5,607 bases of DNA, taken from the NCBI GenBank assembly GCA_002685435.1, contig NYXD01000010.1, positions 12,359 through 17,965 of the forward strand, in the 5' to 3' direction. Source of the DNA: Cryomorphaceae bacterium. Lineage in GTDB: Bacteria > Bacteroidota > Bacteroidia > Flavobacteriales > Schleiferiaceae. The translations under genes and the position numbers were made by a program. Each line of letters starts with the position of its first letter. The stretch's first letter is position 1. The notes below the pieces were generated by a model that saw only the letters and a list, made by a program, of their open reading frames with translations, was not told the origin of the DNA and made no database searches. Positions 1 to 5,607 of this stretch are shown one piece after another.

Positions 1-468
1 ACTATCGCCAATAACATTGCCTTCGGGATGGACGATACGGAATTAAATGAAGTCGTTACTGCTGCACAATCTGCGGGTGTACATGATAATATTATTGAAT
101 TTCCTAAGGGTTACGAAACGCGTGTAGGTGAACGCGGTGTGACGCTATCAGGCGGCCAAAAACAACGGGTGAGTATTGCTAGGGCGTTAATTAAGAAGCC
201 GGAAATCATGATATTTGATGATTGCTTGAGCGCTGTAGATACTGAAACGGAAGAAATTATCTTAAAGAATATTAAGGCGGCTACGCAAGATGTTTCCTCG
301 TTAATTATTGCGCATAGAATTTCCTCTGTAAAACATTGCGATCAAATCGTATGTCTTGAAGATGGACTTGTTATTGAACGAGGCACCGCCGAAGAACTAG
401 AACAAGCCGGTGGTCATTTTGCCGAATTGGTCGCCTTGCAATTGGACCCCTCCATAGAAGAAAATTAA
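1..468 (+). CDS. ABC exporter ATP-binding domain, 3' part (5' end outside window)
   Basis: This is the C-terminal 155 residues of an ABC transporter of the MsbA/ABCB exporter type, in which ATP hydrolysis at the inner membrane drives export; the substrate cannot be told. The frame is open from base 1, and the first residues (TIANNIAFG) match the stretch that follows the Q-loop, so the membrane domain, Walker A and Q-loop lie upstream. Visible motifs, numbered from base 1, are the signature LSGGQ (49-53) followed by KQR, Walker B IMIFDD (69-74), D-loop SAVD (77-80) and the H-loop histidine in IIAHR (H105). The residue after the Walker B aspartate is Asp74, where most ABC ATPases have the catalytic Glu. 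The FDDCLSAVD form resembles the degenerate sites of heterodimeric exporters. The ATG at 28 is internal and not the gene start. The gene ends at TAA 466-468, before a separate promoter, so it probably belongs to a different unit from parA. ABC identity is secure; the subfamily is tentative. Confidence 0.93.
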   Translation, partial: TIANNIAFGMDDTELNEVVTAAQSAGVHDNIIEFPKGYETRVGERGVTLSGGQKQRVSIARALIKKPEIMIFDDCLSAVDTETEEIILKNIKAATQDVSSLIIAHRISSVKHCDQIVCLEDGLVIERGTAEELEQAGGHFAELVALQLDPSIEEN

Positions 469-492
469 GAACAATCTGTTCATTACTTTTTT
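469..492 (+). terminator. Weak terminator-like inverted repeat plus T-run after the ABC gene
   Basis: Directly after the stop codon lies a perfect 5-bp inverted repeat, GAACA (469-473), loop ATC, TGTTC (477-481). A run of six T residues follows at 487-492. The stem is short and AU-rich, and five bases separate it from the T-run, so this would be a weak intrinsic terminator at best. It could equally be chance, or a small operator upstream of the parA promoter. Its placement between two units is the main argument for it. Confidence 0.3.
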
Positions 493-522
493 AGCATTTC
501 GCAATGGGTTCGCTTACATTTG
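491..522 (+). promoter_or_regulatory. Probable Bacteroidota-type promoter for parA
   Basis: TACATTTG at 515-522 matches the Bacteroidota -7 consensus TAnnTTTG exactly. A one-mismatch version of the -33 TTTG box (TTAG, 491-494) lies 20 bases upstream, within the usual spacing. Transcription would then begin near 528-530 and leave a leader of roughly 16 bases before the ATG at 546. I found only one other TAnnTTTG match on the + strand, at 4911-4918 inside lepB. The -33 box is weak, so the call rests on the -7 box and its position between genes. Confidence 0.5.
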
Positions 523-545
523 AAGTACAATGTAACGCACCAGAT

Positions 546-1310
546 ATGTCACGAGTAATAGCCATTGCCAATCAAAAAGGCGGTGTGGGGAAAACCACAA
601 CCGCGGTGAATCTTAGCGCCGCTTTAGGCGCACTAGAAAAAAATGTTTTGTTGATTGATGCTGATCCTCAGGCGAATGCAACAAGCGGCTTGGGCTTACA
701 GCCTGAGGAGGCTGGTGAAGGGACGTACGAACTGATTGAAGGTGCTAAAAAGGCGGAAGATTTGGTACAAGCTACCAGTACACCTGGGGTATCGATTATT
801 CCAGCACATCTAGATCTTGTTGCTGTGGAGTTGGAAATTATTGATCAGCCGAAGCGAGAGTTTTTCTTAGCGAAAGCATTAAAAGATATAAGAAACACAT
901 TCGACTACATTATTATCGACTGTGCTCCTTCTTTGGGGTTGATAACATTAAATGCGCTCACTGCATCTGATGCCGTTTTAGTTCCTATTCAGTGCGAATA
1001 CTATGCATTGGAAGGATTAGGAAAATTGCTCAATACGATCAAAAAAGTACAAGAATTACACAACGAAAACCTTGATGTAGAAGGATTATTACTCACCATG
1101 TTTGACGGTCGATTGAGACTTTCGAATCAGGTTGCGGATGAAGTGCGCAGTCATTTTGAAGGTCTGGTGTTTGAGACGGTAATCCACAGGAATGTCAAAC
1201 TGAGTGAAGCGCCGAGCCATGGAGAGAACATTATTGCTTACGATGCAGGAAGTAAAGGCGCAGAGAATTATCTTACTTTAGCACAGGAGTTAATCGCAAA
1301 AGCAAGCTAG
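546..1310 (+). CDS. parA: Chromosome partitioning ATPase ParA (Soj type)
   Basis: This is a 254-residue ParA/Soj ATPase of the MinD/ParA P-loop family. It binds DNA non-specifically as an ATP dimer and is stimulated by ParB to move parS-bound origin regions. Motifs: deviant Walker A KGGVGKTT (11-18, with signature Lys11 and Lys16), Walker A' LLIDADPQ (35-42), Walker B YIIIDCAPS (121-129), and the Soj signature RNVKLSEAPSHG (215-226). There is no N-terminal helix-turn-helix domain, as expected for a chromosomal rather than P1-type plasmid ParA. An in-frame ATG at 504 would add 14 residues (MGSLTFEVQCNAPD). I prefer 546 because the family starts a few residues before the P-loop strand and the predicted promoter lies inside the longer version. 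No Shine-Dalgarno is visible at either start, which is usual in this phylum. parB follows after 3 bases, supporting a chromosomal parAB operon. Confidence 0.96.
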   Translation: MSRVIAIANQKGGVGKTTTAVNLSAALGALEKNVLLIDADPQANATSGLGLQPEEAGEGTYELIEGAKKAEDLVQATSTPGVSIIPAHLDLVAVELEIIDQPKREFFLAKALKDIRNTFDYIIIDCAPSLGLITLNALTASDAVLVPIQCEYYALEGLGKLLNTIKKVQELHNENLDVEGLLLTMFDGRLRLSNQVADEVRSHFEGLVFETVIHRNVKLSEAPSHGENIIAYDAGSKGAENYLTLAQELIAKAS

Positions 1311-1313
1311 AAC

Positions 1314-2231
1314 ATGGCAAAAAGAGCAATGGGAAAAGGTTTGTCTGCCATTTTAGGCGACGAAGCTGCAAAGGTGAATAAAGTTACGGACCGTGGGGCT
1401 GAAAAGCTCGTAGGATCTGTTGCAATGATTCCTTTGAGCAGTATCACTACAAACCCATTTCAACCCCGCTCGAATTTTGATAATGATGCTTTAGTCGAAC
1501 TCGCTCAGAGTATCAGTGAAGTGGGGATCATTCAACCCATTACCGTTCGCAAGAATGGGATGCAGTTCGAACTCATCAGTGGTGAACGTAGATTTCGGGC
1601 ATCTCAAATTGCCGGTCTAGAAGAAATTCCTGCATATGTTCGATTGGCTGACGATCGACACATGTTGGAGTTGGCCATTGTAGAGAATTTGCAACGCGAA
1701 GATTTAGACCCCATAGAAATGGCCTATTCATGCAAGCGTATGATGGATGAATTGGGTCTAACCCAAGAGGAGGTTGCAAGCAGACTTGGGAAGGGTCGTT
1801 CAACCATCACGAATTTTTTACGCCTGTTAAAATTACCAGCAATCATTCAGGCCGAACTTCGGGATTTAAATAGAAATGAAAGTCACGACGAAAATGCCAA
1901 TGGAGCTTCAACCGTAGTCTTTACGATGGGTCACGCACGTGCCCTACTTAATTTACCCGGTGAAAACGAACAGATTGAGCTGTACAAACGCATCTTAAAG
2001 AATGGACTAAGCGTACGTCGAACGGAGGCCTTCGCAAAAGAGGTAAAACAGCCTAAGGAGAAACCACCGAAACAAAAGCAATCAGGCGTTGTCGACTTAG
2101 AGTCACAGCTTGGTGGATATTTCGAGGCACCTGTTGCCATTCAACTCAACGAAAAGGGTAAAGGGAAAATTCAAATTTCTTTTGGTTCCGATGAGGATCT
2201 ACAGCGTATAATTTCAAAGCTCAATGATTAA
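1314..2231 (+). CDS. parB: Chromosome partitioning protein ParB (Spo0J type), parS-binding CTPase
   Basis: This 305-residue ParB/Spo0J protein binds parS, spreads as a CTP-dependent clamp, loads SMC and stimulates ParA. The N-terminal GKGLSAIL (7-14) is the short basic peptide that activates ParA. The CTP-binding core includes NPFQPR (47-52), the SGERRFRA box (89-96) and ENLQREDL (124-131). A helix-turn-helix spans about 149-174 (LTQEEVASRLGKGRSTITNF), followed by the conserved TMGHARALL (204-212). The C-terminal dimerisation domain is recognisable from GKGKIQISFGSDEDL (282-296). A polar insertion of about 16 residues (roughly 185-203, rich in Asn, Asp, Glu and Ser) sits between the helix-turn-helix and MGHARAL, where related proteins have only about four residues. 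A Lys/Pro-rich linker (242-256) precedes the C-terminal domain. The gene starts 3 bases after parA, and its last 8 bases overlap the next gene. Confidence 0.96.
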   Translation: MAKRAMGKGLSAILGDEAAKVNKVTDRGAEKLVGSVAMIPLSSITTNPFQPRSNFDNDALVELAQSISEVGIIQPITVRKNGMQFELISGERRFRASQIAGLEEIPAYVRLADDRHMLELAIVENLQREDLDPIEMAYSCKRMMDELGLTQEEVASRLGKGRSTITNFLRLLKLPAIIQAELRDLNRNESHDENANGASTVVFTMGHARALLNLPGENEQIELYKRILKNGLSVRRTEAFAKEVKQPKEKPPKQKQSGVVDLESQLGGYFEAPVAIQLNEKGKGKIQISFGSDEDLQRIISKLND

Positions 2232-2835
2232 AACGACGCTCATAGCGTTGTTTATCTTCTTCTCTGTTGGTTCTGCTGCACAGGCAAAGGATACTTTAGT
2301 GCATAGTCATAGTGTCGCTGCTGCACATAATATTAAATTGGCCACCACCCTAGCTTTACTTCCTGGAGCAGGCCAGATTTATAATAAGAAGTATTGGAAA
2401 GCGCCATTAGTTTGGGGTGCTCTGGGTGGAGTCACCTATTACTACGTCGACTTGACTAAAGATTTTAACAATTACGAATCCGTCCTTCAGCTTATTATTG
2501 ATGAGCCGTCATTACAGACCAGGACGGAATTAGAAACTTTTGCGCCAGAGTTGTTTGATGTTTTACCTGCGCCATTTTACCAAAGTTCAGTAAACGGTGT
2601 AGCGCAAGAAGCCATGGGATATATGGAAGCATTGAGAACGCAACGCGAATATGCTTTGTTCGGACTTTTGGGTGTCTATCTATTGAATATTTTAGATGCG
2701 AACATAGATGCACATTTGTATGATTTTGACGTAAGTGATGATTTGTCCTTACATCCTTCACTGAATATTAACCCGTTAGCCAATAGGCCGGCAGAATTGG
2801 CCCCGGGCTTCACCTTAGTTCTTGAACTTAAATGA
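2224..2835 (+). CDS. DUF5683-family exported or membrane protein of unknown function
   Basis: This 203-residue protein is the DUF5683 type found in Bacteroidota between parB and dapB; no activity is known to me. An N-terminal signal peptide is clear (MIK, then hydrophobic TLIALFIFFSV, with a probable signal peptidase I site after SAAQA at 21). The first conserved block is LALLPGAGQIYNKKYWKAPL (43-62), running into a hydrophobic segment at about 61-75. A variable acidic middle (about 80-130) follows. The second conserved block is REYALFGLLGVYLLNILDAN (141-160), a membrane-like helix, followed by IDAHLYDFDVSDDLSL (161-176). The tail ends in an alternating FTLVLELK pattern. It probably sits in the envelope with one or two membrane-associated segments; an outer-membrane or periplasmic location is inference. 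The start overlaps the parB end by 8 bases and the stop overlaps dapB in an ATGA junction, so its translation is probably coupled to both neighbours. Family assignment is from recognised motifs only. Confidence 0.87.
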   Translation: MIKTTLIALFIFFSVGSAAQAKDTLVHSHSVAAAHNIKLATTLALLPGAGQIYNKKYWKAPLVWGALGGVTYYYVDLTKDFNNYESVLQLIIDEPSLQTRTELETFAPELFDVLPAPFYQSSVNGVAQEAMGYMEALRTQREYALFGLLGVYLLNILDANIDAHLYDFDVSDDLSLHPSLNINPLANRPAELAPGFTLVLELK

Positions 2836-3533
2836 ATATAGCACTCATAGGTTACGGTAGAATGGGTAAAACCATTGAACGCATCGCAAGAGGTCGAGGG
2901 CATGCTATCGTCTACATCAATAATGGTGGTATCCTGGATATAGAACAGGTAAAGTTGGCTGATGTTGCCATTGAATTTACGCAACCCGATGCTGCAGCGG
3001 AGAACATTACGAAACTATTAACCGCTGGAATACCGGTCGTCTCCGGCACGACAGGGTGGCTTGAAGCTAAAAATATGGTCGATCAAGTGGCTTTCGCTCA
3101 AGAAATTGGTTTTGTATATGCCTCTAATTTTTCGCTCGGTGTAAATTTATTTTTCGCGTTCAATGAAAAATTAGCCAAAATGATGAATCAGTATGAGGAT
3201 TATCAGCCTCACATTCATGAAATTCACCACAAGGGAAAGAAAGACGAACCTTCCGGTACAGCAATTACTGCCGCGGAAGGTATTTTAAAAGCGTATCCCG
3301 CCCTTAAGCGCTGGACGATGGATTTGGAATCGAAAGGACTTACTATCAGCGCGGAACGTATGGACCCATACTTTGGGACGCATGTTGTTTCATACGCTAG
3401 TCCTATTGATACGATAGAATTAAAACATGAAGCACACAGCAGAGAAGGCTTTGCTTTGGGTGCGGTGATCGCCGCAGAATGGTTACCCGGTAAGAAAGGC
3501 CCGCACAGTATGAAAGATGTTTTAGGCCTCTAA
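2832..3533 (+). CDS. dapB: 4-hydroxy-tetrahydrodipicolinate reductase
   Basis: DapB reduces the DapA product to tetrahydrodipicolinate with NAD(P)H in the cytoplasm, a step of the diaminopimelate/lysine pathway that feeds peptidoglycan synthesis. The 233-residue protein shows the dinucleotide-binding loop GYGRMG (7-12), SGTTGW (71-76), ASNFSLGVN (97-105), and the active-site stretch EIHHKGKKDEPSGTA (130-144). His132/His133 and Lys136 correspond to E. coli His159/His160 and Lys163, and Gly142-Thr143 to the substrate-binding Gly-Thr pair. HEAHSREGFALGA (199-211) closes the catalytic domain. It is about 40 residues shorter than the E. coli enzyme, because the nucleotide-binding domain is condensed between residues 30 and 45, as in other Bacteroidota DapB proteins. 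The strand that usually ends in an acidic cofactor-choosing residue ends here in Asn30-Asn31. The ATG lies in the ATGA overlap with the DUF5683 gene, so translation is probably coupled. Confidence 0.96.
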   Translation: MNIALIGYGRMGKTIERIARGRGHAIVYINNGGILDIEQVKLADVAIEFTQPDAAAENITKLLTAGIPVVSGTTGWLEAKNMVDQVAFAQEIGFVYASNFSLGVNLFFAFNEKLAKMMNQYEDYQPHIHEIHHKGKKDEPSGTAITAAEGILKAYPALKRWTMDLESKGLTISAERMDPYFGTHVVSYASPIDTIELKHEAHSREGFALGAVIAAEWLPGKKGPHSMKDVLGL

Positions 3534-3546
3534 TTTTCACAATACA

Positions 3547-3561
3547 CTAACTTATCGTTAG
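3547..3561 (+). repeat. Short inverted repeat in the dapB-lepB gap
   Basis: CTAAC (3547-3551) and GTTAG (3557-3561) form a perfect 5-bp inverted repeat around a 5-base loop. There is no T-run after it, so it is not a standard intrinsic terminator. The 52-base gap (3534-3585) also lacks a good TAnnTTTG box; the nearest is TAGTTTCC at 3574-3581, with two mismatches. Whether lepB has its own promoter or is read through from dapB cannot be settled here. Confidence 0.25.
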
Positions 3562-3585
3562 CGAATAATAAAGTAGTTTCCCCGA

Positions 3586-5196
3586 ATGGAATTTATCATT
3601 TTCACCTTAGTACAAGCGCTGTGGTTCGGCGTTATTTCTTGGAAGTTTTATGTCGCCGCAGATCGCAAGGCCTGGGAAGCGTTTGTACCTGTTTACAATA
3701 CCTACGTATTAGTAAAAATAGCCAACCGTCCTAAGTATTGGGTATTGTTGTATTGTATCCCCGTAGTTGGAGTTGTAATGGGTATCATTATGATTTACGA
3801 GTTGCTGCACGTGTTTAAGTTTCGTAAAACCTGGCAGACAGCAGCTGTTATGGGTAGTTTAGGAATCTATTTAGGTTATCTGAACTACAAAGAAAAACTC
3901 AAATACTGGGGACGCGACGATGCCTATATAAAAAAGAACTTAGGCGAGGGTGTTAACAGCATTTTCTTTGCGATAGTCGTTGCAACGGTTATTCGTTCTA
4001 CCACATTTGAGGCATATACCATTCCTACGAGTTCGATGGAGAAAAGTCTGATGGTCGGTGATTTCTTGTTTGTCTCTAAAATGCATTATGGCGTTCGTGT
4101 ACCAATGACTCAGCTCAGTCTTCCTTTAGTACACAATCGTATTCCCTTCCTGGGCACTCCATCCTATGTGAGTTGGCCGCAGATTCCTTATCTGCGTTTA
4201 CCTGCTTTAGAAAAGGTAAAGGCAGGTGATCCAGTAGTCTTTAACTACCCTATGGATGCCATGCCGGTAGATAAAAAAGAAAACTACGTCAAGCGTTGTG
4301 TAGGTACTCCTGGCGATACGTTGACCATCGTGGACCGAACCGTATTTCTAAACGGCAATGCCTTTAAATTTCCGGATAACAGCTATCCGCAATTCCTATA
4401 TTACATTAAGACCGATGGAACGAGCTTTAATAAAGATTGGCTAAAGAAGAAGTTTGATATCAATTATTTGACTTCGGATGAGCAACGAAAGTATCCAACG
4501 GATCAAGATGTTTATCAACGTAGTCAAAATGAATACATCATGTTCCTTCAAGAGCGTCATGTGGAAGCCATAAAATCATTACCAGCTGTTAAATCCCTTT
4601 GGCCGATCAGTGCTGAACGACCTGGCACGGCTGTAGACAGTACTTTGCCCCCGGGACTTGCACAAATACAAGCCGGTCAAGCAGAGGAAATTTTATTTCC
4701 CAACCCAGACACTGGACATGGTGAACGTCCTTACAATGATACTTGGGACAACTTTGGGCCTATCTACATTCCACAAGCAGGTGCGACCATTGAATTAACC
4801 GAGAAGAACCTGCATAGTTACAGACGTGTAATCGCAGAGTACGAAGGACACGATCTGAAAATCACTAAAGACCGAAAGGTCTATATCGATGGTAATGAGT
4901 CAACTACGTATACGTTTGAGAAAGACTATTACTGGATGATGGGAGACAACAGGCACAATTCATTAGACAGTCGTAAATGGGGTTACGTTCCTTCTGATCA
5001 CATCGTAGGAAAACCTGTATTTATTTGGATGAGCTATGATAAGCATGGTGAAGGACTTTCGAAGATTCGAACCGATCGTGTATTCACTCTCGTGAATGCA
5101 AATGGCGAGCGTACCAGCTATTTCTGGTATTTCGTTGCCTTTGTTGTGCTCTATCAAATTGTTGTTTCGGTTCGAAGAAAGCGTAAATCTGCTTAA
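3586..5196 (+). CDS. lepB: Signal peptidase I, enlarged Bacteroidota form
   Basis: LepB is the membrane serine protease (family S26) that cleaves signal peptides of exported proteins on the periplasmic face, using a Ser-Lys dyad. The catalytic serine is Ser150 in IPTSSM (146-151), and the general base is Lys236 in YVKRCVGTPGD (234-244). The conserved box E is GDNRHNSLDSR (453-463). The protein is 536 residues against 324 in E. coli. The extra length is an N-terminal region with hydrophobic stretches at about 2-19, 51-72 and 85-98, a further one at about 124-138 just before Ser150, and an insertion of roughly 100 residues (about 265-395) between Lys236 and box E. A C-terminal hydrophobic segment (511-528) is followed by a basic RRKRKSA tail, which suits a cytoplasmic C-terminus. 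The basic stretch at 102-117 suits a cytoplasmic side before the last N-terminal helix. No Shine-Dalgarno is visible; the start is chosen because the hydrophobic N-terminus begins at once. It follows dapB by 52 bases and its stop overlaps the next start by one base. Confidence 0.95.
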   Translation: MEFIIFTLVQALWFGVISWKFYVAADRKAWEAFVPVYNTYVLVKIANRPKYWVLLYCIPVVGVVMGIIMIYELLHVFKFRKTWQTAAVMGSLGIYLGYLNYKEKLKYWGRDDAYIKKNLGEGVNSIFFAIVVATVIRSTTFEAYTIPTSSMEKSLMVGDFLFVSKMHYGVRVPMTQLSLPLVHNRIPFLGTPSYVSWPQIPYLRLPALEKVKAGDPVVFNYPMDAMPVDKKENYVKRCVGTPGDTLTIVDRTVFLNGNAFKFPDNSYPQFLYYIKTDGTSFNKDWLKKKFDINYLTSDEQRKYPTDQDVYQRSQNEYIMFLQERHVEAIKSLPAVKSLWPISAERPGTAVDSTLPPGLAQIQAGQAEEILFPNPDTGHGERPYNDTWDNFGPIYIPQAGATIELTEKNLHSYRRVIAEYEGHDLKITKDRKVYIDGNESTTYTFEKDYYWMMGDNRHNSLDSRKWGYVPSDHIVGKPVFIWMSYDKHGEGLSKIRTDRVFTLVNANGERTSYFWYFVAFVVLYQIVVSVRRKRKSA

Positions 5197-5607
5197 TGCA
5201 CGTTCTGCTTAGCACAGCCTACTTCCCTCCTATTGAATGGATGGCTTATGCCGTTCAATCTAACGGCGTTGTGCTTGAGGCAAATGAGCATTTCCTGAAA
5301 CAGTCGTATCGATCGCGCACTCATATTGCTGGACCCAACGGTGTGCAAAAACTAAGTGTACCTGTAGAGCGCAAATCGCAAGTCATCAAAGATGTTCCCA
5401 TTAGCTACAGCGAAAATTGGGTTAAAGATCATAGTAAGGCCATTGAAAGTGCTTATGCAAATGCACCTTACTTTGAGGTGCTTTACCCAGATGTAAAGAC
5501 ACTTTTAAACCAACGCTTCGAAACACTTTGGGAATTAAATGCAGCAAGTATCGCATTGTTTTCACAGTGGCTTGAATTAGACCTGCTGAAGCGAGAAACT
5601 TCAGAAT
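5196..5607 (+). CDS. WbqC-like family protein, 5' part (3' end outside window)
   Basis: An open frame starts at ATG 5196-5198, sharing one base with the lepB TAA, and continues for 137 codons to the window edge without a stop. The N-terminus LLSTAYFPPIEWMAY (4-18), EHFLKQSYRSRTHI (31-44), the NGVQKLSVPV block (48-57), ISYSENW (69-75) and IESAYANAPYFEVLYP (83-98) match the WbqC-like family (Pfam PF08889). That family takes its name from a gene in O-antigen clusters, but its biochemical role is not established. No signal peptide is present, so the protein is probably cytoplasmic. Members are usually a little over 200 residues, so about two thirds should be here. The one-base stop/start overlap suggests co-translation with lepB. 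Family identity is from recognised motifs; any function in surface polysaccharide synthesis is inference. Confidence 0.88.
   Translation, partial: MHVLLSTAYFPPIEWMAYAVQSNGVVLEANEHFLKQSYRSRTHIAGPNGVQKLSVPVERKSQVIKDVPISYSENWVKDHSKAIESAYANAPYFEVLYPDVKTLLNQRFETLWELNAASIALFSQWLELDLLKRETSE

Noticed and set aside
28..30. ATG at 28 as the start of a small complete gene
   Set aside because: The frame is open back to base 1 and the upstream residues continue a normal ABC ATPase domain, so this Met is internal.
1576..1803. Antisense open frame of 75 codons opposite parB
   Set aside because: It lies wholly under the conserved ParB CTP-binding and helix-turn-helix coding region and has no recognisable motif or start signal. 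The same holds for the antisense frame at 1931-2140.
1931..1946. Second CACGTG core, inside parB, as a possible parS site
   Set aside because: The flanks TCACG and CCCTA do not form the parS arms, and the hexamer encodes the conserved HARA of TMGHARAL.
2495..2984. Antisense open frames (2495-2761 and 2676-2984) opposite DUF5683 and dapB
   Set aside because: They shadow well-supported forward genes, show no family motifs, and overlap each other on the same strand. The antisense frame at 4963-5157 under lepB was rejected for the same reasons.
3803..3818. CACGTG core inside lepB as a possible parS site
   Set aside because: Against the usual parS palindrome (TGTTTCACGTGAAACA) only the central CACGTG and a few flanking bases match; the right arm TTTAA is wrong. 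It is probably a chance coding hexamer.
4911..4918. TACGTTTG inside lepB as a promoter -7 box
   Set aside because: It matches TAnnTTTG but has no -33 TTTG-like box at the right distance and lies deep inside lepB, before box E. One or two such matches are expected by chance in a window of this size.

Overview
The window reads as an ordinary chromosomal segment of a Bacteroidota bacterium, probably in or near Flavobacteriales. Three things point there. The gene order parA, parB, DUF5683, dapB, lepB, WbqC-like is one I recognise as a conserved block of that phylum. The lepB product is the enlarged form (536 residues) typical of the phylum. Shine-Dalgarno sequences are essentially absent, while a TAnnTTTG-type -7 promoter box lies in front of parA. 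Base composition looks moderate and uniform, with no sign of insertion sequences, phage, integrases, CRISPR, tRNA or rRNA.

Layout, all on the + strand. Bases 1-468 hold the 3' end of an ABC exporter ATPase gene. A 77-base junction (469-545) follows, with a small inverted repeat, a T-run and the probable promoter of the next unit. parA (546-1310, start shortened from an upstream in-frame ATG at 504) and parB (1314-2231) are 3 bases apart. The DUF5683 gene (2224-2835) overlaps parB by 8 bases, and dapB (2832-3533) overlaps DUF5683 by 4. After a 52-base gap comes lepB (3586-5196). The WbqC-like gene starts on the last base of the lepB stop codon (5196) and runs off the window at 5607.

How they work together. 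ParA and ParB form the chromosome segregation pair that acts at parS sites near the origin; no convincing parS lies in the window. DapB makes tetrahydrodipicolinate for lysine and diaminopimelate, and so for peptidoglycan. LepB removes signal peptides from exported proteins. The DUF5683 protein has a signal peptide and a conserved hydrophobic core but no known activity. The WbqC-like protein is also of unknown mechanism, with a family name taken from a surface polysaccharide locus. The tight spacing suggests one transcript from parA to dapB, possibly continuing into lepB and the WbqC-like gene. The block therefore links chromosome segregation with envelope growth, although a direct functional link is inference.

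No new system is evident. The points most worth a second look are the overlapping DUF5683 gene, a short polar insertion in ParB, the Asp in place of the catalytic Glu in the ABC ATPase, the multi-membrane-segment LepB, and the promoter that decides the parA start.
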